NCBI GenBank assembly: GCA_022577435.1
Contig: JAKOON010000008.1
Span: 1,298,501 to 1,362,500, forward strand
Reading direction: 5' to 3'
From: Embiotoca jacksoni
Lineage: Eukaryota > Chordata > Actinopteri > Embiotocidae
Length of the DNA: 64,000 bases
Position numbers and translations under genes: made by a program. Within the stretch, counting starts at the first letter, position 1; every line of letters begins with the position of its first letter. Positions 51,225 through 63,140 of the stretch are shown in pieces. Below the pieces are notes generated by a model. The model was not told the origin of the DNA. It saw nothing but the letters and a program-made list of their open reading frames with translations, and ran no database searches.

Positions 51225-51421
51225 ACAGATTTACAACAGCCTGACAGCCACGTAAAAAAAAAAAAATATATTGTTCCTATGACTGATAAATGAACTGTTA
51301 AACCTTCCTTTGGAGGCTGACAGTTAAATGAAGGTGAATTCAGTTAAGGAGCCGCACACGAAAACAAAAACAGAAACGGGTAAGAAAAGAAGAAAAGAAA
51401 GTGAAAGGCTCGCTGGGAGTG
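51225..51421 (+). repeat. Copy 1 of a ~200-bp direct repeat
   Basis: From ACAGATTTACAACAGCCTGA to CTCGCTGGGAGT this matches 60124-60328 in the same orientation. In the 150 bases after the internal A-run I count about four to five differences. It lies in intron 1 about 270 nt ahead of exon 2. No transposon ends or coding frame are evident. Confidence 0.88.
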
Positions 51422-53492
51422 CAAACACGATTTCACATATTAAACAGGAACTTAACAAATAAAGCAAAAAAAAACTTCACAACCTATTTCCAATCAACTA
51501 AATCTTATTTTTGTCCATTGGTTAACTCTATTAACTCTAATCTGGTCTGTTTTTAATTACAGTAAAACAAAAAATCTTACATGTGCGGTACATGACAGCA
51601 CACATGGTGAGATGCACATGGTTATTAAAGGAGTGTCAATTACTGAAACACAAGTACCTTTTTGTATGTTTGCAATACAAGCTCATAATCTTGACAGAAA
51701 ACAGCAACAATATTGTTACTGTTATGCTCAGTATGTTTAAAGAGTTTTTTATTTTCTATCAGATATACAAAGTTATAAGTTAGTGACATATGCTGGCTTG
51801 GAAACATTGAAAAAAACATTTTTGTAATTTGGACAATGCTGGTTAGACATGATTAATACACATACTGAGCTCCATGAAAGAACATTTTTGTGTCGCAAAA
51901 CATTGTCATAAATTGCTCTTTTAAACCTGCTGGACACCAACTGTTTATGAGTAGATTTCATTCTGAGCCTAAACACCAGCGAATTGCAATAAGGCGACCT
52001 CCTCTACTCCATTTCTGCAGTTTTGTTGACTGAAATGTTACATTCCTACGGAGTAACAGAAATTCTCACTGTAAAAGCTTTACGTCCTGCTGGTGGAGAT
52101 GGAGACTCGTAAAGACGCTGAAACTGCTAGAGGGGGATGTTTTCCAGAAAACTAATTTGCTGGACAAAATACGGTAAGAAAAAAAAAAATAAAAAAAAAA
52201 TTGTGTACTTACGGTTTAAGTATATTTTTACGTTTTGCAATAACTTGACATCATGTCATTTGTGCTGCTTCAAAGTTTAAATTTGAGTTCAAATCAACAG
52301 GAGGTACATGTGCAGCTAATAAAATATATCAGCTGTGTCAGCTAATTGCTCAGAGGAATCACTGAGATTGATGATATCAAATAAACAATGGTTGTTTGTA
52401 GGATTAATACATGCTCTATACATCAACACCTTACAGCATTATGATAACAATGTATGCTTTTTATGAGTTTCCACGTTGTGGTTTAAGGTGCCCTCTTTTA
52501 TCTATGTTTCCTTGAGACAATGACCTAATATTTCCACAGTGTGTTGTTGCATGATGTTCATGTAGTGTTCAGTTATATTGTCAGAAAAACACTGATCCTG
52601 ATTTTTGGCTGCTAAATTTGATTGTAAATCTCCAGACAGCAGCACTTTCCTTGCTGCTTTTCATCTCCTGCTGTGACACAATCAGGTTAGATAAGCTGCT
52701 GCTGACAATTCAGGACAAATTCATAGATTCACATGTGATTTAGAATAATACAGTCGTGATGCCGAATAATCCCCAATATAACAACAAAAGCCTTGATGCA
52801 TTCTAGTATTCATGCAAATCAGAATAATGCTATTGCATTATCCACAAGGCACGGCGCATGCATTTGTTTGTCTGCTTACAGTCTCAATATTGAGCGAAGG
52901 CACTCTATGTTCAGACGCGTGCTGATTTGCAGCTGACCCTAAAGCTGTTTTCCTTCCATTTCAAATAAATTAAACAAACTGAAAAGATGGAACAAAACTG
53001 GTGTGCTTTGTCATGACGGTTCGGTACAGAACTTGGTAAAAGAGTTTGGTAAAAGGCAGAAATTGCACACATTTCAGAGGCAGACGAGTGGAAAAGGTAA
53101 GCTTGCTGATGGCATGGCTCTTCTTCAAATGGTTAGCCTGCACTAAGGGTAGTGTACACAGTGATTGTTAAGGGGGTTTGGGGGAAAACAGCTAAATGAA
53201 GCAATTAAAATCAAAGGTGACACACAGTAAGTGTAATTATTTAATTTTAGGTTTAAAGAGACTTTTGAAAAAGACTTGTTAGAAATGCGACTCAGCCTAT
53301 TGCTCTCACTGAAGAGGCCCTCCATGAGATGAGTTTGGGATGCTGGGATGAAAGAAGGCTGAGACGCAGCCAGTCCAGCTGCATTTAGGTGTCCTGAGCT
53401 CACAGTGATACTGTGAAGCTCGAAGCTTCCAGGCTGGTTTATATCAAAGCCTCTAAAAATAGGATCACCAACTGTCTTGTTGATATTTAAGA

Positions 53493-53519
53493 GGGGGGGG
53501 GGGGGGGGGGGGGGGGGGG
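53493..53519. repeat. Homopolymer of 27 G
   Basis: Uninterrupted G on the plus strand inside cadherin intron 1 (C on the transcript). Confidence 0.9.
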
Positions 53520-55220
53520 ACGGTGTGAATCCCTGGAGGTGAGAGGAGGCAGGCAGTTCTCAGTGAAATGAATATTATCTTAATTTCACTCTAATTTAAT
53601 TCACTTGAAATTATCCTGGGCAGAGAATGTCAAAGGAGGGGGCTATTGCAACCATTCGTCTCACTCTTACCACAATTATCTCCCTTTGTACTGTAAAGTT
53701 CAGACAGTTTTATAATACCTAATCTCTAACATCTTCCCCATTCGGATCCCTGGGAAATAGACATATTAATTAGGCTTCTATGGAGCCAAATGGATGATCG
53801 TCAGAGTCTATGATATGAAATAACTATGCAACCTCAGTTGTAAGGTTAAACATGTAATAATGTTCATCTTTCACTACAAAGACAGAAATCACCAGTTGAA
53901 CAAGTTGAATGGGATGAGAAGGTTTAGTTTGAAAATGTGACATGTTGTTATTGTTGGCAATTATTACTCCAGTGTAGTGGAGCTAAGTGGGACCTCTTGC
54001 TGATGTTCAACTCGTCCCGAATGCCAGGATCAATGTGCAGTCTAACCACCCATTACAACTGAGGCTTGGGCTGCATAAAACATGCATTCACATTAATGGT
54101 GTAAAATAACTTCCATATGTAAATGTTGTAAATACCAACATCAATATTGCCAAATCATACATAATGTATTTTCAGGCATGTCACATACAAGATGTAAAAG
54201 TGAACAACAGGACCCACTTGTTTTCTGCATCAGATTCACTACATATAACATATAGAGTGATTTATACAAAATATTTCATTCATGTTGGTATTTCATTTGA
54301 TTTTAGATTTTTTTTTTTCCCAACTCCATAAATAAAAGCTTACTACGAAAGCAAAAACATGTTAAACACAACCTCATCATCTGTGCATTATTAGGAGAAA
54401 TGATGGAGTCTGCTAGACCTTTGAATAGAAGTCACACTACCTCTTTGCTTTTTCAAGGTGGAGAGTCCCATTTAAAGCATGTTACTCTTACATTGTAAAG
54501 GGTACCAAACACACTGCTACAGTGATACAGATTGTCAGATTGAGTTTTGTTTTTTTCCAAAAGCAGCTGACCAAATATGTATTATTGAGCAAAGTTGAGT
54601 TGTTAATTTTGGTTTGGGGCTCCAGTCATATCACAAATGGATTTTCTTTTCACTTGTGCCTCATTGTGCATCTTGACTGGGCCAAGAAACATTCAGGTTG
54701 TGTATTACACACAATTTCACATTATAAATGTAACTACCAAACCAGGATTCATTCAGGACTACCTGAGGGCTGCAGGGTGCAGCTGAGGCCAAGGCCGTGG
54801 GTGGATGTTCAGTGAGTGTGGAGATGCTGCTTAATCAGGCCAAAACATTTAAAGTTCAGCAATACAACTATATTCAGTTAGTAGTTTATTAGTTTCTTTT
54901 ACCTCATAAACACAAGCAAATTCGGTTCTAGTTGTCTGTACTTTATACATTAAATCTGTGATTTCTGCAACCTCAAACAACACAAATAGGTATTTACATA
55001 ACAGCTGCTAAAATATACCTGCTAAATAATAATTACTAGCAAAACTGAAACTAGTTATATCCTTTAATTGTTTTGAAATGTTTTAGTTAGTATGGATGTG
55101 AAATGGATGATTTTTTAATGAATCTATACATTTCAAAATTCTAACCATCATATATTAACTTAAGATAAAACATTTTAATGGAAGATATTTTTTTTTACAG
55201 ATACAAAATGTGAAACTGGG

Positions 55221-55248
55221 AAAAAAAAAAAAAAAAAAAAAAAAAAAA
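55221..55248. repeat. Homopolymer of 28 A
   Basis: A on the plus strand, 87 bases inside intron 1 after exon 1, so a U-run on the transcript. Confidence 0.92.
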
Positions 55249-55334
55249 CATGCCAGTATGGCACAGTGACAATATACTTGGATCTTACTTGCTAAATAAA
55301 AGGCGGTTGGTGTTAAATGGATAAAGTGTCCCAC

Positions 55335-55462
55335 CTTGCTGTTGCTGCGGACATCCAGCCGATGCCACCGTCTGTCTGCCACGTTTACGTTGCCTGGCAA
55401 CTGGAGCACCACTGTGCCGGAGCCATGGTTGATTTTCAAGGTGGGGGTCCCATCTATTAGCT
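55335..55462 (-). CDS. Cadherin exon 1 of those visible: middle of laminin-G domain 1
   Basis: This 128-nt exon enters in phase 1 and leaves in phase 0. It begins after a CAG acceptor, with AG completing a Glu codon, and ends AGC AAG before a GTGGGA donor. It encodes 42 complete residues. The run ELIDGTPTLKINHGSG, then VVLQLPG and RRWHRLDVRSNSK, is typical of LamG strands: a strand ending in E-L, a turn with G-S-G, and a W-H-x-L/V-x-V strand. The missing start of the LamG domain should lie in an exon at higher coordinates and was not recognised before 64000. Another acceptor AG lies 2 nt downstream, but only the chosen one leaves an AG that a phase-1 exon would complete as Glu. The family call is strong only in combination with the following exons. 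Confidence 0.85.
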
Positions 55463-56799
55463 CTGGATGGAGAGAGAGAATGAGGATAGAGGAAAGGGTT
55501 GGTGAGCGATGAGTTACTTTCTTGGAAACCATTAGGTTTTCAGAAATGAAAAGATCTGTTGACAACCAATACTTGGTGCTGGTATTAAAGTCTCTCAAAC
55601 CTCACTGAAACCACTATAGCGCGCTAATATGTGCCAAAGAATGAAGAAGTGCATGACATGTCACATATTAAAATCCCCTTCCAATGAAAATCAAGTTTTT
55701 AACCTTGTTAATGTGTCATGTGGAGTTTTGTTTATATGCTAGAAGACATATTATGAGTGAAAATAAGCAGTGAATGCCATGGCTGAGCACATTACCACTT
55801 TGGAACTGCAGTGACAGTCTCTGAAACACAGATTCGAACAGCCAGAGTTTACTACATCACATACCTGAGGAACCAATGCGATACTTGCAGGGTGGGGCTT
55901 TACATAAAATCAAGCTGCCAGCTCGAGCTGCAGGTGAGCAGGAAATAGAAAGCAACCAGGAAAGCAACTAAAACAGATTTCACACTGATGGTCTGGTGCA
56001 TAACATACCAAATTGCTAATGTTGTCTTTGTATATTAGCTTTAATGAGGATTACTGCACAGAGGCTGTTGTGATGTGTGTGCTTTCGCATTTCATGGCAG
56101 TCCAAAACATCAGGCAGACGTTATTACATTTTCTAACTTACTCAAATGGGAAATTAAAAGTTAATGAAGTGGTTAAGACTGTTTGTGTGCTTTGCACCAC
56201 ATGTAAGGAATTGTGGGAACCCATGTCTACCAACCAGCACTGGCAATCCATCAAAAGACACATAACACTGAACACTAGGTATCTGAGTGTTTGTGCTTAC
56301 CGGAGCGGCTGACGTGGCTTCTCACTTCATGCTACAGCAGCTTATATCTACAGACCACATCTGATCAGTCAATTTATGGACTGTCGAGAACAGGCTTTCT
56401 ATTACGGCCATCAATTGATTTATTTTTAGTTCTCTAATAGTTCTCAGAGGGTGTTCAAAGATTTCCCTGGGTCTATTTTTACATTACATCAAAAAGAATA
56501 AAACTAAAATTATTTTATTTTGGTTGCTGTCACTTTTATTGCCAATGAAGAGTCACCATCAGGAACTGTTTTGTCTTACACAATCTGTTGTTGTATTGCA
56601 CAGCAGTCTGGATAAGGTCCTTTTGAATGTTTCTATGGCCCGCAATTTTGGCTGCACCATCGACGTATAAGGATAGACTATCTCTAAAAGTAACCTTGGC
56701 GACAGAATATGAGAATCGAGGAAACCCCAGGTGTGTGCCAGTGACAACATGGGGTGTGAGCAAGTGGCAACAAAAAACATCCAAGCCTAGGTTTTGGAT

Positions 56800-57220
56800 T
56801 TTGGACGGCGAACATCTTCCTGGTCCCGAGCAGTTTGGAGCCAACAGTGACCATATTTGGATGAGCTGAGGGAGAGCGAGCGGTAGATCTGACTTGATCT
56901 GGTTGGAAACCTGGCGAAACTACGTCCCTTCCACCAATACCCGTAACCTGACTGCACCACAGGCCTGTCAATCAAACAGAAATGAAAAGCACAACTTTTT
57001 GAGGCTTATTTTCTAATTAATGTCAGGATTATTTTTAGATAAACCGCCAGAAAACTAATTAGAAGGAGCGACTTTAGTTAACAACACCAAAATAAATGTT
57101 ATGAGAGAAGTTGAATGGGAGGCTTTTTGGAGCCAACCACTTGGTAGTATTGCAGCTTAAGGCACTTCCGCAGTGGCCTAATTTTTCAGACCTGGAAGCT
57201 ACGTCCACTTTTATATACAG
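56800..57220 (-). repeat. Dispersed repeat, inverted relative to its relative at 25.1-25.5 kb
   Basis: Read on the minus strand this shares long stretches with 25090-25500, for example GTTTCGCCAGGTTTCCAA, CCAAATATGGTCAC and GGCGGTTTATCTAAAAATAA-like text. Short open frames here are chance products. Similarity by eye is perhaps 75-85%, but this was not computed. A smaller related piece may occur at about 41070-41170. Confidence 0.7.
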
Positions 57221-60123
57221 TCTTTGGGTGTGTGACAACAGGATTTAATTCGCTCTTCACCCACCCTTTGCATCACGTTGCTGTGGGCTGGCCACAACAA
57301 ACTCAAATAACTAAACTAACAAAGAGCTTCAGAATGTTTTTTTTCTAACCATAGAGACGTACACTTGATTGTGAAAACTGACAATATCAAAGTGAATAGA
57401 CTGACAGGCATCTATTTTTTACTTCCACCTGCAACAATAAGCCAATGCACTGTCTGGAAATTATGTCTGGAATTGTTTACAATGATACAATCAAAGTAAA
57501 AGAAAACGGATGCACTACATGACTGTTGTATTCCATATTGTAATATATCTATTACCTTACACTGTTATTCCTACTGAGGTTGAATAGCCCTTCTTCCACC
57601 TTTTTGTTAGTCCACACTCTATACTTCCTGTGGCAGTGAGGACAACAAGTATACTTTTGGAAAAGTATAAGCACAATAGAGTAATGCATTTACAATTAAT
57701 TGAAGAAATATGGACGAAAGAAATGTGACTTCACAAAATATGTTGTAATTATGTTTCAAAATTATGGCTTATATCAAAACTGCAGGAAATCTCTGTTGAC
57801 TGTATTCAATTAAAAATAATAATAGGCCGTCACAGTTCATGTCCAATAGCTTATTGTTCCAAATTTCCACCACTGCATCCCTGAAGCTACACTCCCACAC
57901 TCCCACTGCCAGAACAAGAGATTCCATTTGCACTAAAGCATGTGTTCTTAGGTTTCATTTTGAAAACTCCCATTTGGCACTTTCCTGTTAGCTCCTGGTC
58001 TCACAAACCAAGGTGGTTTCAGTTTATACTAGAATTATAATTAACAGCAGAAAAAAAATGGAGACAAAACTCCAGTGAATTTCACTAACTTCTGCAATCT
58101 GACATGTGTCCCCATGCTGGAGTCAGTTGAAGTTGGAAGTCAAAGGAGGCTGACAAAAATCAAATTCCCATCTTACCGCTCTTCAATCCGCTGTGTGTCT
58201 GACTTCTGCCGTGCTTTCGTCATCCCTCTTGCTGCATCTCTTGCAATGTCAGTCTGTCTATCAGCCCTATTTCATCTCCTGTCTCTCTCTTTTACCCCGT
58301 GACGTGCTTCACACTTTCGTTAACTTTTTCAGCGTAACTGACATTTTACATTGTGCTGCTTTCAAATAATTCACCGTTTTTCCTTTACATTTTGCTTTTC
58401 ACGGTTCCTCTGTGAAGTGATGTTTTTTTTTTTTCAGAATTGCTTATGACATATTGACATGTATTGCGGTGTTGATTCTTAATATCTGTGTGCAATATAT
58501 TATCCCCACCTTCTCCACTCATTTCATGAGATGGATCTCACTGCATTTTCACCTTGAGCTAAATTAAATTAGGTGTTGTTGAGCACATGATAAGATGCTC
58601 TTCTCTAATTACCTTGTCAAAGCTGAGATGTGCCTTTGTGATGAGTGCCCAATGCTTCATTATGCTGCCTCTCATATAGGTACAAAAATAAATGAAAATA
58701 GCCCTGGCAGTGTCATTTTTAAACCACAGTGAGTGTACATTTGTTGTTAGCCTCACTTTTCCTCCAAACCTTCATTCAATTACCTGCAAGTTGATTTGGC
58801 TCACTCCAGCTGAGAGATGAGTTGCTGCTGCACCCCAGGAATAACCCAATTCATTTGAATATACAGGTTGAGGCCAGACCATTGACTGAAATAAACAGGG
58901 TACATTTCATATATCAGTTCAATCCAAAGATTTCCTCCTTTTTTTTTTTTTTTTTACTTCTATGCTCTTGTCTTTGGGCTCCACCTTACTCCCCTGACAT
59001 TTCAGTCACCTCATTCATTCCTTTCTCATTTACTGTCCCACCTGGTACCTTTCACTTTTTTCATTCTTTATCTCACACACCTCCTCAAACTCAGGGGAAT
59101 TTGGTCCTTTGCTGAACCCCAATATATGCCAATGCAATCTACCTCCCAACCCTCCTCACACCAGCACTGTAGCAGCCACACATGTGGGCGCCGATACTGC
59201 ATAAACATGTAGAAAAAAAGGAAACCAACGTTTTTACAGATGTAAACATGTGTGAATGTGAGTTTATACACATTCATAGATTGACCCACTGATTATTGAC
59301 TTGTCATGGTTGACGTCAGATTTCCCCAAGAGACGAGGACAGACTTCAGAGTTCTCAAAGGAGTAATGCAGTGAAGAAAAGACGCAGCGTGAAAATAGAT
59401 AAAAAGAAGCAAGGGCAAGCGACAAACAGCTGTAAGAGCCAAAAGGAAGGCTGGGGGATTAAATTGAGAGAAGTACGTAGAGCAGAGAATAAGATGATAA
59501 AAAAAGAGGAAGGATGGAAGAGGAGAAACAGGAGTGGAGACTTCAAGAGGGAAGATTAGGAGGGAGAGGGAATTAGTACTAAACTGGAACTGATGGCAGA
59601 TGACAGGCAGGATGATGGACAGTAATGCAAATAAACGTGAAATGAACAATGTGGATAAAAACATATGAACATGAAGACAGAAAAAGAGGTCAAATAAAAC
59701 AGCTGGAGGAAGTACAGAGATGCTACATCCTCTACCTTCATCAAAGTAGTTAGAATCAAGATTACCTGAATCACTTCAGTTTTATGTTTGTTAATTAGAT
59801 AAACATGCTTACTACAATTATGATTTATTAAAGCTATGTAAGTGTCAATGTTTTTTTGTTTTGTTTCTTCCAGATAATGTTATGATGTGATTATTATTCA
59901 GCGATGTCTCCCAGAATATGCAACTAAATGGGAGAACATACTTTTTTTTGTATTTAGTATTAGCCAGACAGATGATGTCTGCTATCTGAAATCATACACT
60001 GTAAATTTCTGGAATCAATAATTTGTTTTTAACCTGACACAACAAATATAAGTAAATTGGATTGTGTTTGTTCCTCAGTTTGTTGTTTTTTAGTAAGATA
60101 TATATAAAGTATAAACAGTATAT

Positions 60124-60328
60124 ATACAGATTGACAACAGCCTGATAGCCATGTAAAAAAAAAAAAAAAAAAAAAAATTGTTCCTATGACTGATAAATGA
60201 ACTGTTAAACCTTTCTTTGGAGGCTGAAAGTTAAATGAAGGTGAACTCAGTTAAGGAGCCGCACACGAAAACAAAAACAGAAACAGGTAAGAAAAGAAGA
60301 AAAGAAAGTGAAAGGCTCGCTGGGAGTA
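60124..60328 (+). repeat. Copy 2 of a ~200-bp direct repeat
   Basis: The partner of 51225-51421, in the same orientation, 8.9 kb away. The A-run is longer here (about 23 A). Similarity stops at the GGGAGT end in both copies, suggesting a defined boundary. Confidence 0.88.
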
Positions 60329-61066
60329 CAGTGGGCTGGCAGGCCAAATGGGTGCATCTTCATTGGGGGCCGGCATCCCTTTTAAAGGCTCACCAGGGTT
60401 AGGACAAGACTTTGCTCTTAAAGGGTTCATCCACACGACCGTACTTCTTTTCTGCTACTCATACGTAATTCATTACCTCCTACTCTGAGACAGACAAGAG
60501 GCAGAGAGACCGAGAGAGAGTAAGAAAGAGAGCGTAGAAGTGTACGCTTTGTGTGCAGGCAGAGTTTGAACTCCCACAGAGTTGGAGGCTCTTAAATATG
60601 AAAAATGTCTTCCTCTTCTGACGGCCTGAGGATACACAGGAGTCAAACCGGGAGCATATGGACTGCATTACTAATCACACTGCTACACATAACTCCCCCC
60701 ACAACATCCTCCCAACAGACACACAAACAGTCCCATATACACTAACGCACACAGGAATCCGTGTGCGTACGAATCAGCCAGTTGTAGAGCAGCGAGCTTC
60801 TTGTATGAATGATCTGTCAGCTAGCTAGCCAGCCCTGCAGCCAACGCATATTGGATCTCCGCATCCAGCAGCAGTTCCTATTTGAAAACCATTGTAGTGC
60901 TCGGCGCGCGGGTGGGGGTGCACTTCCACATACAGTAGCAGCTCTGTAAAAGCTGAATGTAACGCCAAAGTGAATCAGTAGGTGTGCTGCTGCTTGCTAG
61001 ATCCTTTATCCATTTATAGTCTTTATTGATTACTAAATTCTCCTTTCTGATATCAGGACAATATGA

Positions 61067-61165
61067 TTTGATTAGATTAGATTAGATTAGATTAGATTAG
61101 ATTAGATTAGATTAGATTAGATTAGATTAGATTAGATTAGATTAGATTTGATTAGATTAGATTAA
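61067..61165. repeat. GATTA microsatellite, LINE tail
   Basis: About 20 GATTA units (TAATC on the LINE strand), with one imperfect unit near 61148. It directly abuts the LINE 3' end. Confidence 0.96.
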
Positions 61166-61342
61166 TCCCACAGTGGAGAAATTTAGTCATCACAGCAGCA
61201 TAGGAAAAAATAAGAGCAATGAATAAATACACACACAGACTATATACACAAAAACAAATCAAATTAAATAAAGATAAATAAATACAGCTGGACGATGAAT
61301 GGAAAGTGACAGGTCCTGTGGAATTAAATGACCAGTGTAACA

Positions 61343-63140
61343 TTATTTTATTGTGGTGTTGAAAAGTCTGACTGCTGTCAGAACAAACGAGCTGCGGTAG
61401 CACTCCTTCCTACACTGAGGGTGCAGCAGTCTGCCACTGAAGGAGCTGCTTAAAGCCCCTACAGTCTCATGGAGAGGTTGAGAGGTGTTATCCATGATTG
61501 ATGTCAGCTTGGCTAACATCCTCCTCTCACCCACCTCCTCTATGGAGTCCAGGGGACAGTCCAGGACAGAGCTGGCCCTCTTGACCAGCTTGTTTATTCT
61601 CCTCCTGTCCCTCTCTGTACCTGCACAGCCCCAGCAGACCACTGCATAAAAACTGGCCGGCACCACCAGTCATAAAATGTCCTCAGCAGAGTCCCGCAGA
61701 CTCCGAAGGACCTCAGTCTTCTCAGCAGATGGAGTCGAATCTGGCCCTTCTTAAAGAGGACATTCGTGTTGTCCAACCGGTCCAGTTTATTGTAGAGGTG
61801 AACACCCAGAAATTTATAATTGTCCACAATGTCAATGTCCAATCCCTGGGTGTTCACCGGTGTAGTTGGAGTGACCTTCCTGTGGAAATCAATCACCATC
61901 TCCTTCGTCTTGCTGGCGTTGATCCGGAGGTGATTAAGATCACACCAGTCGACAAAGTCAGTGATGACCTCCCTGTACTCCAGACTGTTCCCTTCTGATA
62001 CGCGTCCAACGATGACTGTATCATCAGAGAACTTCTGGATGTGGCAGAAGTCAGTGTTGTACCTGAAGTCTGATGTGTACCTGGAGCATAGAAGGGGGGG
62101 AGCTCCGTGCCCTGCGGGGCCCCCGTGCTGCAGACCACCACATCAGACACACAGTTGGGAAGCCTCACATACTGCAGTCTGTTTGTGAGGTAGTCGATGG
62201 TCCATGCTGTCAGGCGGCCGTCCACTCCAGCTCCCTCCAGCTTCCCCCCTAGCAGTGATGGCTGTATGGTGTTGAACGCGCTGGAGAAGTCAAAGAACAT
62301 GACCCTCACCGTGCTGCCAGTGTTCTCCAGGTGAGAGAGGGATCTGTGCAGCAGGTAGATCACTGCGTCGTCCACACCAACGCTGCTCTGTAGGCGAACT
62401 GCAGGGGGTCCAGTGAAGTGTTCACCAGAGGTCTGAGGTAGGCAAGAACAATCCTCTCCATCTTCTTCATCAGGTGGGAGCCACAGGTCTGAAATGATTT
62501 AGCTCCTTGGGGTGTGTGGTCTTTGGGACTGGAACTGGTTTTCCAGAGGACCGGGACTGTCCAGCTCCAGGCTGAGGTTCAGGTTGAAAATGTGCAGCGG
62601 CACCACACACAGCTGATCTGCACAGTCCCTGAGCAGCCTGGAGCTGATGCCATCCGGGCCTGTAGCCTTCCTCACCTTCACCCTCCTCAGTTCCTTCTTC
62701 ACCTGATCAGACACAATGGTGAGAGAGGGGGTGGGGGGTAACTCCTCTTGATCCTGATGGGGGGAGGTGTTTGACACCTGGCTGAGAGTGGAGTGGAGTG
62801 GAGGCAAAAGGTGTGTGGAGGGTACCTTTGATGTCACGTGGAGGGGGTGGGGGGGGTAGGGGGGGGGCGCCTCACAAGCCCCTCACGAGCATTGTTCTAC
62901 TGGAGACGCTCCTTCAGCTTGTTCCTGTGGCAGTCCTTTCCTTTCCTTATCTCCCTCTTCAGATCCTTTTGCACCCTCCTCAGCTCCTCTTAGTCCCCAG
63001 ATCTGAAGACCCTCTTCTTCTCATTCAGCAGGGCCTTCAGCTCCGGGGTCACCCAGGGCTTGTTGTTAGAGAAACACCGCACCTTCTCGGTGGGCACGGT
63101 GTTCTCCACACAGAATGACATGTAGTCCGTGATGCAGTGG
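61343..63140 (-). pseudogene. LINE reverse transcriptase remnant
   Basis: Recognisable in order on the minus strand: VKVRKATGPDGISSRLLRDC near 62660, then VRVMFFDFSSAFNTIQP (RT motif A) near 62290, SPGAPQG-like motif B near 62120, F-S-D-D-T (motif C) near 62020, NHLRINASKTKE, VDNYKFLGVHLYNKLD near 61800, LLRRLRSFGVC, and NKLVKRASSVLDCPL followed by RRMLAKLTSIMDN near 61490. The frame changes at least three times, so it is a dead copy, but conservation is good and it is probably not very old. Confidence 0.88.

Larger units (their letters stand above)
50957..55334 (-). other. Cadherin intron 1 (about 4.4 kb)
   Basis: Mostly unique-looking AT-rich sequence. It holds a run of 28 A at 55221-55248 close to the donor side, an uninterrupted run of 27 G at 53493-53519 (C on the transcript), and the 51225-51421 repeat that lies only about 270 nt before exon 2. 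No other gene or RNA gene is recognised. Confidence 0.7.

Noticed and set aside
56536..56975. Several overlapping 60-100 codon frames on both strands
   Set aside because: They mostly overlap a dispersed repeat with a relative at 25.1-25.5 kb, and no protein family is recognised.
60837..60960. Minus-strand stretch after TTTTACAG reading LLLYVEVHPHP, considered as the missing start of laminin-G 1
   Set aside because: The only downstream GT (GTTTTC) is a poor donor and the following residues do not match LamG.
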